Source: Acidobacteriota bacterium (GTDB taxonomy: Bacteria > Acidobacteriota > Thermoanaerobaculia > Multivoradales > Multivoraceae). Taken from it: DNA of 64,000 bases. The position numbers and the translations under genes were made by a program. How positions within the stretch are numbered: position 1 is the first letter of the stretch; each line of letters starts with the position of its first letter. Below the pieces are notes generated by a model. It did not search any database and was not told the origin of the DNA. It worked only from the letters and a program-made list of their open reading frames with translations. The stretch covers positions 32,225 to 96,224 of the forward strand of contig JAPPFP010000004.1 in NCBI GenBank assembly GCA_028877275.1, read 5' to 3'. This document shows positions 63,967 to 64,000 of the stretch, in pieces.

Positions 63967-64000
63967 CGGCGCAGCGTCGGCGGCGCGCACCCGCCCGTGG

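Overview
This is a 64-kb piece of a GC-rich bacterial chromosome, gene-dense and without phage, insertion sequences, CRISPR arrays, rRNA or recognisable tRNA genes. The best lineage clue is the 828-residue secreted protein at 2791-5277 (minus), which joins a GWxTD-type domain to the VWFA-related domain typical of Acidobacteriota. Many signal-peptide oxidoreductases, serine hydrolases, a copper/heme monooxygenase-like protein, LLM flavin enzymes and a twin-arginine Gfo/Idh protein fit an aerobic heterotrophic Acidobacteriota (Thermoanaerobaculia-like, possibly marine or sponge-associated). The lineage call is inference.

Layout. 1-8 kb: end of a nucleoside-phosphorylase-like (HpnG-type) gene, LLM oxidoreductase, PLP decarboxylase, then a minus-strand run of ArnT-like glycosyltransferase, isoprenylcysteine-methyltransferase-like protein and GWxTD/VWFA protein. 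7.9-11.9 kb: HMG-CoA-lyase-like enzyme, an NCS2 permease with a C-terminal soluble domain resembling an anti-sigma ATPase, a GOLPH3-like protein and a STAS protein. 11.9-21.7 kb: secreted oxidoreductases (Gfo/Idh, PQQ dehydrogenase, beta-propeller protein plus PA14/cytochrome c pair) and a serine hydrolase. 21.7-28.5 kb: single-chain acyl-CoA carboxylase, divergent haloalkane dehalogenase, SIS isomerase, hydrolase. 28.4-36.1 kb: RND efflux pair, two VOC proteins, a cytochrome/copper monooxygenase-like protein.

36.2-44.9 kb is a codirectional metal-acquisition island: Fur/Zur-type regulator, CbiM-like ECF component, a fused EcfT-EcfA protein, a COG0523 GTPase, a WD40 protein, a TonB-dependent receptor and a PepSY membrane protein. 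It starts with a leaderless promoter overlapped by a Fur-like inverted repeat. I read it as a probable zinc-starvation operon.

44.9-50.2 kb holds a Nudix hydrolase, an LLM oxidoreductase, a metallophosphoesterase lipoprotein and an S9 peptidase. 50.3-60.0 kb is the most interesting part, a nitrogen module: two tandem copper amine oxidases, AmtB and a PII protein, all on the minus strand, converging on a GlnE-family adenylyltransferase. The PII protein has Glu at the position of the uridylylated Tyr51. The GlnE carries a tandem of GlnD-like ACT domains between its two nucleotidyltransferase halves. Together these suggest glutamine is sensed inside the adenylyltransferase itself, without the GlnD-PII uridylylation cycle.

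The window ends with a methyltransferase, a small thioredoxin-fold-like exported protein, an uncharacterised 358-residue protein and a serine-hydrolase lipoprotein. A recurring signal is a TANNNT -10 element 6-10 bases before the start codon with no Shine-Dalgarno sequence, suggesting many leaderless mRNAs.
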